Positions 54,527-64,000 of a stretch of DNA of 64,000 nucleotides are shown here, in pieces. This DNA comes from Volutella citrinella. Lineage: Eukaryota; Ascomycota; Sordariomycetes; Hypocreales; Nectriaceae. The position numbers and the translations under genes were made by a program. The stretch covers positions 3,658,001 through 3,722,000 of the forward strand of contig JAWZSP010000003.1 of the NCBI GenBank assembly GCA_034401135.1, given 5' to 3'. How positions within the stretch are numbered: the first letter of the stretch is position 1; each line of letters opens with the position of its first letter. The notes below the pieces were generated by a model. It was not told the DNA's origin. It ran no database searches and saw only the letters and a list, made by a program, of their open reading frames with translations.

Positions 54527-57019
54527 CTATACATTCCTGGTCGCATACTCGTCGGCCTCCACTTGGGCGTCCTCACTCAGCTGCTCCTGTTCCTCGCCCT
54601 CAGCCGGGTCGGGACTTGGGTATCGACCATCCTTGCTCAACATTTCTTCCTCGTTGAAGCGGTCCTCGAGATAGATAGTCGTCGGCACGTTGTCTGCATC
54701 ATCGCTACGACACAACGTGATGGGCGGTGTAGGGACGGCTGGGGCGTAACCGGGCCCCTTGCTGCTTGTAGGGACAGCCTCTTGCTCGAGGCTGCTAAAG
54801 TACTCTTGTAGCGTAGCATCTCCGGCGCGGGCTGCGTCGAGTATAGTGCTTAGTGGTTCCTCGGGGAGGTAGCCAAGCCATTGCTGGAGGATGACGCGCT
54901 CAAGCTTGGATATGACATTCCTGACTGCCGGGATCTTTTCAGTCAGAAGAGGCGTCAGGGTGCCCTGGGGCGCGAAACGAGGTGAGCATTCCCAATTTCT
55001 CCAGAAAGCGTCCTCGTCCCTGCCACGAAGGATGCGGAGGAGCATGCGGCGCGTTGGTGTGTGCAGTTTGCGATTGAGAACCCCGTAGAATATGATGGTT
55101 CCAAGAGCCTGCGGCGACCGCGCTCGGATGGCCAGCTCCGTCAGGTGTTGGTACGTGTGCTGGTCGGCCTGCCTACCAGCTTTCTCCATCCGCGACAAGA
55201 TCCAGATTGCCAGGTCCCAATCTCGATGGGCGGCGGCATGCTTCATCACGACATTGATGGTCCTCAGCTCAAGGGGGATACGGGCTTCGTTCAGCTTGTG
55301 TATGATCATCCTGCACTCTTCCTCGCGCGGCTTCTCGGCGGTGCTGAATCGTAGGAGCTCGGTCACAATGTCGTGGACGGCGCTCGCAGTGAACCAGTCC
55401 TTACCATACATGTTCTTTTGGTCTTGCAATAAATTCACCAGCGGCTTTCCAACCCGAAGTGCGGCGTAAGCATCCTGGGAAGCCATGGCAGAAGCAATGT
55501 TGAGCCGCGTGGCCTTGTGGTTAAACATGCCGAGCTCAAACATGTGGACGATGACCTGTCTGCGCTCGTCATCGCCCCTGAGCAGCCTAAGAAAGAGAAT
55601 CCAAGTGCGAGCGTTGGGCCGGATGTAAAGCACCTTCATCTTGTGAAGCACCGATGAGAAGAAGCCAATATCTTGCTTGGCCACATAGCTTTCCAACATG
55701 AGGTTGTACAAGTCTACATCCATGGGGATGCCTCGGTTCTCGCCAAGTGCCACGAGCTCGTAGGCACGGGCGCGATGACCGCCCTTGAATGAAATCATCG
55801 ATATTGCCATTCTGAGTAGCGGCGCGGTAATCAGCCCCTCGGCGCGAGGATCGTTGAAGGCTTTGACGACTAGGTTGATCCAGATGCCCTCCATGTCGAT
55901 GTTTCTACCGAAATCGACGCGCTGTCCGTAAAGAGGCACGGCCAGGTCCGCCGGGACCCGGCTGAACAAGAGGGTGTTTATGTAGGCTTCGAAATTCTCC
56001 TGGTTCCAGGGCGATGGTGGCGGGATGTCTTCGTATCGTACCGAAAGTGGCCGAATCTCGCTCTCCTTGTGCATCCACAGGCTGGCTTTCTCCTCGTCGG
56101 GTATCGAGTCTCCTTCATCAAGGGATCCTTGGATTTTCGGCCAAAGCTGCTTCGCCTTGTAGTCATAGGATGCCACATCGCCAAGCTGGTAGACACGGCA
56201 AGCAGGGTACTGCCTGACGAGCTCGTCGGCGGCACGTGCCAGCACGGTGCTCTGTCCGCGCAGGATAATGGACTTGGGGCTCTTGTCCACAGATTGGCGC
56301 ACCCGCCGAAGCACTCCGTTGGCAGAGTCGAGGTACTCCAGAGTGTTGTTCCCCGCTTCGATATCTAGCTCCTCCGGAAGGACAATTCTCATGGCCGACA
56401 TGATTAGTCTGTCGCTCCAGATGGGTGTCAACGCTCTCAAAAAAGCAAGGCATTCGGTCCAGTCTATGACCCTCCTATCGAAGCTCTTCCAAACAGTTTC
56501 ATTCCCAATTTGTCGGATTACATTCTTGCGATGCTCACGGATGCTCTCCAGCTCTGCGGTTTCGTTTGGATACGATCGCGGTCGGCCCGTCATGGGCATA
56601 TGCTGCCTCGTCGCCTCCGCCCAATCGACAGTGCGTGCACTGGTCTTGTATACATCTTTGAAAAGGCGCCCGCGCGACTCGTTGGGCGACCGAGTAGGGA
56701 GGGATGGGTTGCGATTCCGCCGCAGCGTCTTGGACGGGTCTGACGCTGTGTGTCGTCCCGTCGAGTTTCTGGCATTCGAGCGGGCGGTGGGTTCGGTCGG
56801 CGGCTTGCGCCTCGGCCCCCCGTCATGTTTTCGATCGGGTGCCGGGCTCGGCTCTGTTGTTGGTGTGTCTTTTGATGTCGACTGGTATCGGGATATTTGC
56901 GAGACGGCGAGAGGGCTCGAAATCCAAGGAGCTGCCGCGGCCCTGGATTTCGCCAATGGCCCCGCGGGGGCGGCGAAACGCAGCCGCGCCCTCCATAATG
57001 ATTTGATTCCCAGTGACAT
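54527..57019 (-). CDS. Mitochondrial PPR-like protein
   Basis: A single exon of 830 residues. The N terminus (MSLGIKSLWRARLRFAAPAGPLAKSRAAAAPW) is basic, amphipathic and acid-free, as for mitochondrial import. A disordered basic stretch follows to about residue 130. From about residue 390 the protein is helical, with repeated ~35-residue units resembling pentatricopeptide repeats: DVDLYNLMLESYVAKQDIGFFSSVLHKMK, then NARTWILFLRLL, and later ELRTINVVMKHAAAHRDWDLAIWILSRMEKAG. Fungal proteins of this style bind mitochondrial transcripts and support their translation or stability; the target cannot be told. A long plus-strand open frame (56247-57161) runs through the 5' half but is an antisense shadow. 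The acidic tail is probably disordered. Confidence 0.82.
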   Translation of the reverse strand: MSLGIKSLWRARLRFAAPAGPLAKSRAAAAPWISSPLAVSQISRYQSTSKDTPTTEPSPAPDRKHDGGPRRKPPTEPTARSNARNSTGRHTASDPSKTLRRNRNPSLPTRSPNESRGRLFKDVYKTSARTVDWAEATRQHMPMTGRPRSYPNETAELESIREHRKNVIRQIGNETVWKSFDRRVIDWTECLAFLRALTPIWSDRLIMSAMRIVLPEELDIEAGNNTLEYLDSANGVLRRVRQSVDKSPKSIILRGQSTVLARAADELVRQYPACRVYQLGDVASYDYKAKQLWPKIQGSLDEGDSIPDEEKASLWMHKESEIRPLSVRYEDIPPPSPWNQENFEAYINTLLFSRVPADLAVPLYGQRVDFGRNIDMEGIWINLVVKAFNDPRAEGLITAPLLRMAISMISFKGGHRARAYELVALGENRGIPMDVDLYNLMLESYVAKQDIGFFSSVLHKMKVLYIRPNARTWILFLRLLRGDDERRQVIVHMFELGMFNHKATRLNIASAMASQDAYAALRVGKPLVNLLQDQKNMYGKDWFTASAVHDIVTELLRFSTAEKPREEECRMIIHKLNEARIPLELRTINVVMKHAAAHRDWDLAIWILSRMEKAGRQADQHTYQHLTELAIRARSPQALGTIIFYGVLNRKLHTPTRRMLLRILRGRDEDAFWRNWECSPRFAPQGTLTPLLTEKIPAVRNVISKLERVILQQWLGYLPEEPLSTILDAARAGDATLQEYFSSLEQEAVPTSSKGPGYAPAVPTPPITLCRSDDADNVPTTIYLEDRFNEEEMLSKDGRYPSPDPAEGEEQEQLSEDAQVEADEYATRNV

Positions 57020-57481
57020 TCGTTATGACGTGCGCATTGTAGGCGTATTTGACCGAGCTGTTGGACAATCGGGGGCCGGGGGTGGGAGGCAAAAAAAACC
57101 AGAACAAGCCGTGAAGCTCCGTCAGGCCGGGAAGCTGCCGCTATTCGGCATCATCTTCTAAAGTCGTCACGTGCACGTCCATCCAACCTCGAGCACCAAG
57201 CTTGAACCACGAAGCCTGCCATATCAAGTGTTTTTGAATGCATACCGAGAAATGTATGCTAATTACAGATAGTAGTCTACAAAAATTCCCATGAAAGAAT
57301 ATTTTTTGACGCCGTAAATTGGCTGCGAATCTCTAGCCTGCTAACAATCGCTGCATCTGACCCCCAAGATAACACCAGCCATGCCCCAGCTCACGATGGG
57401 AACGCCTGCTCCGCCATATGACAATCCTAGGTATAATACAATCTGTACAAGGTAAATTTGTAAACAGCCAAATCCGGGCCT
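57020..57481. other. Intergenic region upstream of the PPR-like gene
   Basis: 462 bases, A/T-rich around 57230-57320. It holds the promoter of the PPR-like gene and the 3' UTR of the dysferlin-domain gene, both on the minus strand. Confidence 0.5.
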
Positions 57482-59026
57482 TCATGACTTGGTGGTTTTT
57501 GGATCGGGGACCCTCGGGAATGCCCCTCCGCTCTGATCCAGCCCTTGCCAGCTTTCATCCCATCCTTTGTCCGAATCTACGGCATCTCTGTTATCGCCGC
57601 TCCGGGTCATCTTCTTGACGTCGCTCCAGTATGCCAGTCTTCGGACCTCTTCATCAGCATGCTTGACGGCTTCTTTGAGAGCCTCCTGGCGCTCTCGCTG
57701 CTCCGTCGTGCCATCCTTCTTGAGTTGCTCCGTCGTGTCGTCGTACATTTTCATCAACCTGCTCAGCAGTATTCGCCGGGAAGCTTGGAAGACGAGGATG
57801 GACATGATTTCGTGCATTTCCCCCTGTAGTTGTTCGAGATCTGACGCATGCTCCAAGTAGTTCTCAACAGCGTCGAGCTTCTCGCGGTCTATCCTGGCCA
57901 GCCGAAGGGCATGCAAAAGATGTTCAATTGTGTCGATCTCCGGTGGCTCTTCCGTGGTACCAGCTCCCGAAATTTGACCCACGCTCGTCTTGCTAGCGAA
58001 GAAGCTGCTGCTGCCTCTGCTATCACGGGAACGCGATCTCTGCTCCGAGGCAGGCTGAATGGTGAAGTAGTTGGCGTTCAGCATGTGAGGATCCGCTGAT
58101 ACACCTTCGCTTCGTATCTGGACTCTCTTGCGAACCCAGGCGCGTCTTCGAACAAACGAGTTCCACCACCTCGGGCCATGCCACGAGAACTTCTTGGAAA
58201 AGTAGAATGAGTACTCCCAACCGTCGGGGTCAACGCCATCCTCGTGGTTTATCCGCCATTCTGGCCAGGCCCATTCCCAGGACGGGTCCGGTAACTGAGC
58301 AGTAAAAATGTCTGTCGGCGAGCATTTGTGAAAGGCATTCGCTGCAGTTGTGCGTTAGCAACGTGCCGGGAACACGGAACGAGGATTCATCCCAACTCAC
58401 TCCATGGAGATGGATCAAGTCCTCCCAGAGCCTGTGCCGAGAACAGCGCCAGGCCACAAAGGAAGCCTCCTCTCTGATTTTCATAAAGAATATCTATGGC
58501 CACCTCTCGCTTCTCGCGCGACTTCTTGGGCTTGACCTGGCCGCCGGTATCGGTGGGCACGTTTGGAGTTGGCTCTGGACAAAGATCAGGGAACTGCTCT
58601 GAGTAATAAGATGGTTGAGAGCCTTGTGTTACCTTGGACGTCAATGGAGGGTCTGGTGGCTGCGCGATTCTGCTGGTTACCCTTGCTTTGGTCGTTGGGT
58701 TCGGGTTTCGTCCCGTTCTGGCCTTGCGCTTTGCCACCATCGTGCGTACTCGCCTCGCCTTGCTGCTGTCGCTGCTGCTGCTGTTTCTGTTGCGGATGCC
58801 TGCCGCGAGACTCCGCTGGTCCCTCATCCGCCGCATCTTGTTGCTCTTGCGACTCGTTTGTGGGCAGTAACCGGGAGGTGGTGGATGTCCCTGCTAGGTC
58901 GGTGGGCTCCTGGGTGTCTGAGGAGATGGGCGTTCCAGCACCATCGTGGTCGACGAGGGAGATCTCGTGATCGTAATCGTTGGGCTTCAAGGCCTCGGGG
59001 CGGCGCGAGCTCGTCACTCTGACCAT
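57482..59026 (-). CDS. mug65: Dysferlin-domain protein, Mug65/Spo73-like
   Basis: Fission yeast mug65 is meiosis-induced, and budding yeast Spo73 shapes the prospore membrane; both are dysferlin-domain proteins. Exons (minus strand) are 59026..58681, 58598..58401 and 58341..57482, giving 467 residues. The second intron (59 bases, GTGAGT, GCTAAC, CTGCAG) is clear. For the first, a GTAACC donor (82 bases) and a GTAACA donor (34 bases) give the same frame; the longer is chosen because 34 bases is below the usual fungal minimum. The N-terminal part is disordered with a Gln-rich run. The DysF block is unmistakable: REVAIDILYENQRGGFLCGLALFS, then PSWEWAWPEWRINHEDGVDPDGWEYSFYF and WHGPRWWNSFVRRRAWVRKR. 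The C-terminal half is helical and charged. Confidence 0.84.
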
Positions 59027-60440
59027 CTTGCGACTGCGGCCTCAACGCCAGCGGGTATATTGCGGCGTGCTGGCTGCTGGCGGAGCTCTGAGAGGCCGGT
59101 CGCTGGCTCAAAGCATCGTTTGCGGTGGCTTGAACAAATCCAACTCGGAATCACCAGAAGGCCTGCGACTGAAAACGAGTGACCGTGCAAAGCTGACGAC
59201 GAAACCAGCGACGAGGCAAATAATCAATGCGTAAGAAAGCAGCAGTTGTGGAACAGAGAAGAAGGTTGACAAGTGAGGGAGGCGCCACTCGACCACGTAA
59301 AGACGCTCGCCGCAATGGGCTTGGTACATATGATGGTTTCGCGGCTGGGGGGGAGGCGGCCCTCAGCAGGAAATTATACAACGCCCAGCAGCCACCCGCC
59401 AGCAAGCGGGAGCTCCTAGCACAGGCGCACAGATGGCGGAGGCAGCTCTCGCTAATTGAAGGCGACTGCTCTTAGCGCAGGGCCGGTCTCATAGTGAGCG
59501 GTGCAGTTCCAAGTCACGACGATAGCAAGAATTGCAGCCAGACAAGGGATGTGAATTGGCCAAGGCCCTGCAAGGTAAATCATAATGATGTAATGCTAGG
59601 CGTGCAGAGGTGCCAGGGTGACAGCTGTGCAGCTTGTTCGCAAGATGCTGCCAGAGCTTGGTGCGCACTGGACGGACGGTGGGTGCAGGCAGGCTCGCCC
59701 CGGATGAGGGACAGCGACGGTCGACCTCCACTAAGCTGCTGCGCTAGGGTGCCCAGATCGACTGAGCCGGCTTCCCGCTAGCCTCTCAGGGCAATCACTT
59801 TGACATCGCCTCAGCCCTGGTGCGAAGAGTGTAAGCTCCTCCATCATCTCGTCCCTGTCGCGCAGATCATCGATGTATGTCGTGACAGCAGCACAGTAGT
59901 TGCGCGCGCCCCGGTCGCAAATTCATTCGCAACAATCGAGGTGGACTGCCAGGAACTGAAAGGCCGAACTAGCAAGCAATTCTCGCATCTCTCTATGCCG
60001 GGGTACACTAGCTCCCGGCGCAAAGTAATATTTACTGCAGGCCCCGCTCCATCCTGAAGAAAGGGCGCCTTCCACTACGTCATGTATTTTCCAGCCAACC
60101 CATCACTTGGACTTCAAGCCATGTTCGCTCTGGGACACAGCTGTTGCCCAATTGGGCTCAACCTTCCCTGGCAGTCACCCGCAATTCCGGGAGGTACTCG
60201 TGCTGTGGGAGCCCTGTACGGAGCACTGCCCGCAGCATTGGACCAGGTCTTGTCTCGACTGGTGACGTGACTTAAATACCATCGGCCCTCATAACCACCT
60301 CTGGAGGTATCATCACGTTGCATCACCCCCCATTACACCACCCTTCTCTCGTAATTATCACATCCCTCATCCAACCCCTCTTCTGCTACTCTGCATCCAA
60401 ACTTCGCCTCTCACCCATCACCACAAAATCCAATTCCACC
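59027..60440. other. Divergent promoter region, mug65-like and small CWH-type gene
   Basis: 1.4 kb. Short frames only. The last 130 bases before 60441 are strongly CT/CA-rich, a likely leader of the small gene. Confidence 0.45.
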
Positions 60441-61035
60441 ATGTCCAAGTCCCGCATGCCCATGCTCATCGCCACCGCTGCCGTTGGCGGCGCCGGCTAC
60501 TACTTTTACACGGCCGGGGGCAACACCCAGGCAGCCAAGGACAAGTTGGACAGTAAGTAACAAGTCCTAATCAACGGGCACCCGACCGGGCTCTCCCGCG
60601 CGAGCTGAAGCTTGAGAGACTGACCTGCGTCTAGGCGATGCCCACCGCGCCGCTGCCAATGTCCGCAGCCACCTCCCCGGCAGCTCTCCCACAGACGCCG
60701 AGAAGGATTTCAAGGGCATCGGCCAGGACGCCGGCGCCAAGGTCGACAAGGCTGTGAGTCTTCATTCCCCCACTAAATGCCTGCCCCTCCCGCCACTCCC
60801 GGCCACTGAGGCGCCATCATGGAGAACCAGACTAACCATGGCGGAACTCCCTTCCCGCGCACAGCTCGCACAAGTCGACAAGCAGGCATCCGTGGCCAAG
60901 AACAACGTCGAGTCCTACGCCAAGGACGCGCGCGCCGAGACCATCAAGGCCATCGACAAGATTGACCACAAGGTGGAGGAGGGCGCCGCCAAGACCAAGA
61001 GCAGCATCTGGGGCTGGTTCGGCGGCAGCAAGTAG
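60441..61035 (+). CDS. Small calcofluor-white-hypersensitive-type protein
   Basis: Three exons, 60441..60552, 60635..60753 and 60865..61035 (introns of 82 and 111 bases), 133 residues. The N terminus MSKSRMPMLIATAAVGGAGYYFYTAGG is one hydrophobic helix with a basic start, either a membrane anchor or a mitochondrial signal. The rest is an Ala/Lys/Asp-rich amphipathic helix with repeated AK-x-x-VD-K spacing, ending in IWGWFGGSK. Filamentous fungi have a short family of this appearance annotated as calcofluor white hypersensitive protein; I place it there from memory of the pattern, and its biochemical role is not known. An upstream in-frame Met at 60318 was rejected because the extension is translated leader. 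Confidence 0.75.
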
Positions 61036-61477
61036 GCTCGTGTAGTGTCGCGGGTTTGCCTGAATGCGAGTGTGGCAACGATGTGCTTTTTTTTCCTTTG
61101 TTCAAATAACCAGCACGCGATTGATTTCTTCGGACGGGGAGCCCTCATGAGCCGATGCGTATCCACGAAGGCCATGGGCGCATATGCCACCCTCGGTGCG
61201 CTTGGCTCAAGACAGCTGCGCTCGTAGTGTATATCGGACATTGCACCACATCAGATAATTCACACCCAGAGGGTTCGCCTCTCTTCCCCTCTCCGCTTGC
61301 TGTTTGCTTCATTGTGTCATTGTGTCTCAAATTTCTAGTCGACTTGTTCCAGAATTCTATACCCATGTCAATGCGTCTACTCATACACTTGCGCATGACA
61401 GGGGAGCATGGGATATCAATTACAAAACCCTCCCCCTCCTGAGCTCCAGCCCGCACACACGGACTTCGCCATGTCCC
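61036..61477. other. Convergent 3' region
   Basis: Between the stop codons of the small CWH-type gene and prp1; no supported gene. Confidence 0.5.
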
Positions 61478-64000
61478 TTACTGCTCGCCCAATTCCGTGG
61501 CCACAAGCTTCAGAATCTCCTCGCACCCTTTCCTCGCGTTGGCCGGCTTCTTGGCCACAGTCTGCCACACTTCGCCGTGCCGCGGCTCGTTGAGCACGCA
61601 CTTGGTCACCACGTCGGCGCGCTTCTCCTCGGTGCCGTGCTGCAACAGGAAGCGGTAGTACCAGGCCCAGCTGTCGCCGTTGTCGCTGTCCAGCACCAGT
61701 GCCTTCTCGAACCAGTTCTGCGCCTTCTCCAGCTTGCGGTCTTGCCAGAAGATGCGGGCCACCGCCACGAATAGCACCGGGTCGCTGTCCACCTTCTTGA
61801 TGGCTTCTAGACTGCGCGGCTTGCGCTGCGTCCGCGGCTCCAGGTGCCAGATCTGCTCCATCCACAAGAGACCGCTCTTGGGCACCTCCTGCTGCGCCTT
61901 GGCCATCATTGACTTGGCCTGAGCCAGGTTGCCGGCCCTTCTCTCGAGACGTACTGATTCGCACCAGAGCTCGCCGTTCTTGGGCACTGCCAGACGCGCT
62001 CGGTCCAGGACTGATCGAGCCTTGACAACGAGGCCATTCCTTTCCTCGAGGCGGGCATATAGTAGCCAGAGGGGCACTGACTTGGGAACTGCCTTGACAC
62101 CAGTACCGTACGCCTCCCGGGCTTGGCCCACCTTGCCAAGGTCTTCGTAGATCTGCCCCTTCAGCATCCACAGCTTGGCAGCAGAAGGGAATAGCTGGAG
62201 GGCTTGGATGACCAGGTCCAGGGCGGCTTCGATGTTGCCCAGGACTCTCTCGAAGACGACGCTCTTCATCCAGACACGATCGGTCGGGGCCTGCTCTCGC
62301 GCAATCTCCAGCAGACTTCGAGCCTGGTCGGCATTGCCATTCTCGGCCTCCAGCTTGACAGCAGCCAGCCAAATATCCTCGTTGTTGGGATTCTGGTTGA
62401 AAGCCCGCTTCAGCACCAACCGAGCATTGTCCACCTCTCCAGCCTGCCACTTCTCCTTGGCCAGCATCATCCACAAGTCTTCGCTCTTCGGGCAAGCCTC
62501 TACCGCCTTCTCCAGCACCTGCCATAGTGACTCCCGTGTCCCGTGATTCCTTTCTAGGTCTGCCGCCGCCGTCCACATCGTCTTGCTGTTGACAAACACG
62601 CGCAGCGCATAGGCGTAGATGGCCCTTGCGGTCTCGTATTTGCCTCTGTTGATACTGGCGCGAGCATCCTCCATCCAGGTATCCTTGCGATCGTCATCTT
62701 CGTCCAGGCCCCACCCAAGTGTTTCTTGAATAATGTTGCCGCAGGTGATGATGGCGCCCTCCTCCTCACACCGCTCTGCCTCGGCGATCCACTCCTCACG
62801 CTTGGGCATGGCCGACTCCTTCGCGAGAACCTGCACACCACGCTTGATGACATTGACCTTGGTGCCCTGACCCAGCTGCTCTTGCAAACGCGCGGCCGCA
62901 ATCCAAATCTCGTACGAGGTAGGAACCGCCTTTCGTGCCCTGTTCAGTACCTTTTGCGCATTCTCGGGGGTCTCCAGGCGCGCCAAAGCCAGCCATAGAT
63001 CAACAGACAGGGGGATCAGTTCTGTGGCCTTGGCAAGCAGCAGCTTTGCATCATCAGGGTCCTCCTCCAAGTTGACAGCTTCCTTCCATAGCGCCTCGGA
63101 CTCGGGAATGTTGTCGAGGGCTTGTCTGATGACGCGCTTCTTGTTGCTGGGCAGAGTCTCCAACCTCATGGCTTCAACCCATAGCCGAACTGACTGGCCG
63201 TTGGCCTCGATGGCACGTCGCGCAATGACCTTTGCGTTCTGTGAGTCGTGGTTGAGGCGAATATTCTCCAGCCACACATCCTCGCTCTTGGGGCATCGCG
63301 TGCAGCCCGCGTCGATTGTCTTGCGTGCCGATACAATCTTGCCCGCAAGTTCTTCAAGTCGTGCTGCAGCAATCCATCCAAGCGCATTGTTGGGGTTCGT
63401 CTTGACCACGGACTGCAGCAGCTCCCGCACTCGGTTGATGTCGCCAACCTGGGCCTGGGCCTCGGTCATCTGCATCTTGTTGAGATTGGTGATGTAGCCC
63501 TGCGGATCGATGCTCGTTGAGCTGCCTCCAACCGTGGAGGCGCTGCCCTGTGAGGCCTGCTCAAGTCGCGACTTGAGCACCTTGTCTCGCGCCGCACCGA
63601 TTTTGGCAAAGTTGGTCATGGTTCCGTCTGAAGCATCTCCCCCGCTTGATGCAGTGCTCTCATCCATCACAGTCGTCCCCAGCTCAGTCGAGTCTCGTGC
63701 AGCCGCAAGCACGCTGTCGGGAACCGCGTAGAATCGTTGTCGCAAGGCCTCCTTGCTTCGGCGGTTCTTGCCTGTCAAGTCTCCCACCTCGGGCAGGTTC
63801 GCCCACTCGTCGTCTGAAACTGTTGCAAGAGCTCGCTTGAGGTCCGAGAACTGTTGCTGGATCTTGGGGTTGTTGCGCTCGTACTCGTCTCGCTCGGCCT
63901 GCTCGCGTGCCTCTCGCTGCCTTTTTCGTCGGTCCATCCTCTCGTCGACCCATTCCCAGATCTTGTCGGCTTCTTCGTCATCCTTGTCGTACACTCCTCC
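61478..64000 (-). CDS. prp1: Pre-mRNA splicing factor Prp1/Prp6, 5' end cut by window
   Basis: Prp6 (Prp1 in fission yeast) bridges U4/U6 and U5 in the tri-snRNP. The frame runs from the window edge to a stop at 61478 without an intron; about 840 residues are visible. The first visible residues (VYDKDDEEADKIWEWVDERMDRRKRQREARE) belong to the PRP1 N-terminal domain, so roughly the first 70-90 codons are missing. After a linker, about 19 HAT/TPR-like units of ~34 residues fill the rest. Each has a W near its start and a conserved ALWKEA, LWLALARLE or VWLENIRL pattern, matching the superhelical Prp6 fold. It ends shortly after RHGEVWQTVAKKPAN, as other fungal Prp6 proteins do. A 386-codon frame in another phase (61416-62576) is a shadow. 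Confidence 0.95.
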   Translation of the reverse strand, partial: GGVYDKDDEEADKIWEWVDERMDRRKRQREAREQAERDEYERNNPKIQQQFSDLKRALATVSDDEWANLPEVGDLTGKNRRSKEALRQRFYAVPDSVLAAARDSTELGTTVMDESTASSGGDASDGTMTNFAKIGAARDKVLKSRLEQASQGSASTVGGSSTSIDPQGYITNLNKMQMTEAQAQVGDINRVRELLQSVVKTNPNNALGWIAAARLEELAGKIVSARKTIDAGCTRCPKSEDVWLENIRLNHDSQNAKVIARRAIEANGQSVRLWVEAMRLETLPSNKKRVIRQALDNIPESEALWKEAVNLEEDPDDAKLLLAKATELIPLSVDLWLALARLETPENAQKVLNRARKAVPTSYEIWIAAARLQEQLGQGTKVNVIKRGVQVLAKESAMPKREEWIAEAERCEEEGAIITCGNIIQETLGWGLDEDDDRKDTWMEDARASINRGKYETARAIYAYALRVFVNSKTMWTAAADLERNHGTRESLWQVLEKAVEACPKSEDLWMMLAKEKWQAGEVDNARLVLKRAFNQNPNNEDIWLAAVKLEAENGNADQARSLLEIAREQAPTDRVWMKSVVFERVLGNIEAALDLVIQALQLFPSAAKLWMLKGQIYEDLGKVGQAREAYGTGVKAVPKSVPLWLLYARLEERNGLVVKARSVLDRARLAVPKNGELWCESVRLERRAGNLAQAKSMMAKAQQEVPKSGLLWMEQIWHLEPRTQRKPRSLEAIKKVDSDPVLFVAVARIFWQDRKLEKAQNWFEKALVLDSDNGDSWAWYYRFLLQHGTEEKRADVVTKCVLNEPRHGEVWQTVAKKPANARKGCEEILKLVATELGEQ

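Noticed and set aside
56247..57161. 304-codon plus-strand open frame
   Set aside because: Antisense to the 5' half of the PPR-like gene; Arg/Gly/Ser-rich without a motif.
61416..62576. 386-codon minus-strand open frame
   Set aside because: Different phase of the prp1 coding strand; Gly/Arg-rich shadow.

Overview
The window is filamentous ascomycete nuclear DNA. Many genes are interrupted by short GT-AG introns (about 50-190 bases, one of 400), with CTAAC/CTGAC-like branch sites near the acceptor. Codons are G/C-ending, and there are CT-rich leaders and typical fungal genes (a bipartite-type acetylglutamate kinase relative, a HeLo-domain protein, a CorA-like membrane protein, an Asp f 7-like secreted protein). 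A Sordariomycete, probably Hypocreales, is my inference from protein style; no marker gene proves it. No rRNA, tRNA, CRISPR array or intact transposon was recognised.

Layout. 1-20 kb: the 3' part of a dCMP deaminase gene, a long empty stretch, the Wee1 cell-cycle kinase, a DAO-family FAD oxidoreductase convergent with a peroxisomal (C-terminal AKL) 4-coumarate-CoA-ligase-like enzyme, the 24 kDa subunit of complex I, and a kelch-repeat protein. 20-33 kb looks like an accessory island: an acetylglutamate kinase gene lacking the usual fused reductase; a HeLo-domain/pseudokinase protein; a divergent gene for a protein with seven CCCH zinc fingers plus one dead finger; an apparently active protein kinase carrying the same finger type at its C terminus; a ubiquitin-like-domain protein; and a CorA-like two-helix membrane protein. 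34-64 kb is mostly conserved housekeeping: CCZ1 (vacuole fusion), an uncharacterised multi-pass membrane protein, an Asp f 7-like DPBB protein, the EFM6 lysine methyltransferase, AXL2 (bud-site/polarity), a PP2C phosphatase, a mitochondrial PPR-like protein, a dysferlin-domain Mug65/Spo73-like protein, a small calcofluor-hypersensitive-type protein, and the 5'-truncated splicing factor Prp1/Prp6. Large gene-free stretches separate several of these.

Main point of interest: the 22.7-28.3 kb trio. A HeLo executioner-type domain is joined to a kinase fold that has lost its catalytic residues, the same general layout as animal MLKL. Beside it lie an intact kinase and a stand-alone finger array that share a Cx5Cx4Cx3H module. 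A nucleic-acid-sensor, kinase, membrane-toxin arrangement is an attractive but untested inference. Exon boundaries were derived by hand from splice sites, reading-frame continuity and protein-family expectation.
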